Positions 62,354 to 64,000 of a stretch of DNA of 64,000 bases are shown piece after piece (the stretch's first letter is position 1; each line of letters opens with the position of its first letter). The notes beneath the pieces are model-generated. The model did not search any database. It saw nothing but the letters and a program-made list of their open reading frames with translations, and had not been told where the DNA came from. Source of the stretch: Hermodice carunculata (Eukaryota; Annelida; Polychaeta; Eunicida; Amphinomidae); the NCBI GenBank assembly GCA_964020975.1, contig OZ026615.1:81807162-81871161 (forward strand), in the 5' to 3' direction. The position numbers and the translations under genes were made by a program.

Positions 62354-62735
62354 TGTCATGGACGGGACATTTTGTTTTTTAATATTCCTATAGTATAGAG
62401 AATGTTGTGTGACTTTTATCCCTTGGGACAAAGCAACATGGGAACCTTGTTTATCATGCACCAGGTAATGGTTGGTGAACTATTGTTAATATTAGTATAC
62501 AGCCTGTCTATTTTCCATGATGTCCCGTCCGTGACAAATGACATTCAAAAGCTTAATAATTTACTCTTAATACTGGTAGGAATAAAAAGTTATTTTATAT
62601 TCTCTGTATTCATTACAAAGGCTTTTCAAAGTGACAAACAATATTAAGACTGGAACTTTGTTAATATCAAAATATTAAAATCATAATTTGTCACGGACAG
62701 GACATTTTGTCACGGAAGGGACATACCTATCACAA
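62354..62735. repeat. Repeated GTCACGGACGGGACA motif, both orientations
   Basis: GTCATGGACGGGACATTTTG at 62354, TGTCCCGTCCGTGACAAATG at 62521 (reverse), GTCACGGACAGGACATTTTG at about 62690 and GTCACGGAAGGGACATA at about 62709. The first and second face each other, so this could be a decayed inverted-repeat element. Confidence 0.55.
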
Positions 62736-63201
62736 AGTACCCATGCGTAGTTCCCTAGACTAGTAACAGATTAATATTAGCTTTTTGGACGTATGTCCCT
62801 TATTAATTGTAAAATTAGAGTCATCTAATTAGTTTGTCTCTCACAAACTAAAATTTTATATATAGTGGTGAATTATTGATACATTTATCGATATCTTTAA
62901 TTACCTGTAGTGTCCCATATATGTGATACTATTTTACAAAAATATTAGGGTATATATACCATTCACAGTAGGGAAACCATTCAGGTTGTTTCTCTTTGTG
63001 TTTAATATCATGGTTTTCTGAAATAGAAAATTTATAACACATACAAAATTCCTACCTTGCAATCAACAAGACATATTTGCCATGGACCAGACAGAATTAA
63101 ACAAAAAAAGTTATGGTTATTTGAATCTGCAGACCCAACTAATCTTTTTTTTGTACAAACAATCAAGAGACAATGGTAACAAATGTTTATAATAGGAGAT
63201 A

Positions 63202-63529
63202 TGCATATTAATTTCCCGCCCGAACTGCATACCTGATTGCCTGGTCTCGCTTGGCGAGATATGGCGAGATATGGCAAGATTCGGGTCGTGACCTATGGAG
63301 ACAAGAGGGATATTACTTATATTTTGGTAATAAAGAATATCTATTAAAGGCAGATGAAAATTTTTCTTGGTATGTGACTTGGAAAGTACTAAATGAATAC
63401 CAGTTTGCCATTTGTGAAGTTAAATTTCTCAAAAAGCGCTAATTTTGTGAGAAATGAATATATGGCCGTGTCCGGACAGTGATGTGATCCGCACGTCCCC
63501 CGCGCTTTGTGGCGGGAAATTAATGTGCA
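63202..63529 (+). mobile_element. Short TA-flanked inverted-repeat element (MITE-like)
   Basis: The left end TGCATATTAATTTCCCGCC and the right end, read on the other strand as TGCACATTAATTTCCCGCC, are near-perfect inverted repeats. A TA flanks each side (63200-63201 and 63530-63531), giving a 328-bp body. The size, ends and TA target fit a Tc1/mariner-type MITE. It contains a 63-codon frame (63251-63442) with no known domain. The second copy is at 51186-51530. The end repeat contains TTTCCCGCC, a match to the E2F site consensus; any role is inference. Confidence 0.72.
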
Positions 63530-63531
63530 TA

Positions 63532-64000
63532 CAGCATATAATCGTTTATTTATAATATGATCTCCCTGATCCGTTTGTCTAGGTACTTGTTACTGCTGTG
63601 TCCACAGCAATACTTTCAAAAACAGCCTATTGTCTGCCCTTGCCAAACTACCTAAGCCTATAAGTGAAAGTCCAGCAATCAATCACAATCATAAATAATG
63701 GTGACCTTGTGATTGTGTACGTATGTAAGAAGGAAGTCCACTTAGATCTTTCTGAGAAAAATCTTAAAACAGAAGGGGAAAAATGGAAGTGAGTTTCTTT
63801 TGAGAGTGTGCTGATGACTGCAAGAAATTCATGCTCCCCTTGCATGAGGATAAAGCATGGATAGACTGTAATCAAATAATTAAAAATGTAACAAACCTAA
63901 AAGAACAACTGGACCAGAGACGACATTATACATTTAGCTGTGATATGAAGACACACTTGTGAATGAAGTGTATTATCTGTCCATTGTGAAATTTATGTAA
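63532..64000. other. No supported gene
   Basis: Nothing recognised to the end of the window. Confidence 0.55.

Overview
The window is repeat-rich, AT-rich nuclear DNA from an animal, most likely a marine invertebrate (mollusc, hemichordate or cephalochordate; I cannot settle which). The evidence is genes split by GT-AG introns, a matrix-type von Willebrand A (vWA) gene with phase-1 introns, CR1-like LINEs, Tc1 transposons, a BEL/Pao LTR fossil, long microsatellites, and no operon-like packing or bacterial genes. Most short ORFs are by-products of repeats.

Layout. 0.7-3.7 kb: Helitron-like non-autonomous repeats (a short hairpin, a TTTC microsatellite, tandem core repeats, and a 3' stem-loop followed by CTAG). 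The same family recurs at 7.3-9.5, 12.8-13.8, 15.5-16.3, 19.4-19.7, 30.7-34.4, 58.8-60.9 and 61.7-62.1 kb. A broken BEL/Pao element (9524-12808) lies inside one copy. 16.27-17.86 kb: about 35 palindromic units on a roughly 20-bp pitch. 19.7-21.8 kb: a CR1-like LINE interrupted by a second LINE, with matching target-site duplications. 28.1-29.1 kb: another LINE 3' end. 36.3-41.2 kb: three tandem-repeat families, one split by two LINE 3' ends lying tail to tail. 41.375-42.900 kb: an apparently intact Tc1 transposon with a 339-aa DD34E transposase and 29-bp perfect terminal repeats. 45.606-46.842 kb: a decayed relative.

48.1-54.65 kb holds the one convincing host gene, on the minus strand. Its three exons (54644-54072, 50170-49967, 48830-48184) join in phase and encode vWA, a Thr/Pro linker and a second vWA, then a stop and an AATAAA signal. 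The first vWA has a complete metal site (MIDAS); the second does not. Its 5' end was not found. Upstream lie large hairpins (54.7-55.65 kb) and a ~475-bp tandem repeat (55.8-56.8 kb). A short TA-flanked inverted-repeat element occurs in its first visible intron (51.19 kb) and again at 63.20-63.53 kb.

The best candidates for something undescribed are the 20-bp palindrome field, the Helitron-like family with changing but still paired 5' hairpins and perfect DR1-type motifs in its cores, and the 51-bp-arm hairpin beside the vWA gene. All coordinates and similarities were read by eye; no search or alignment was run.
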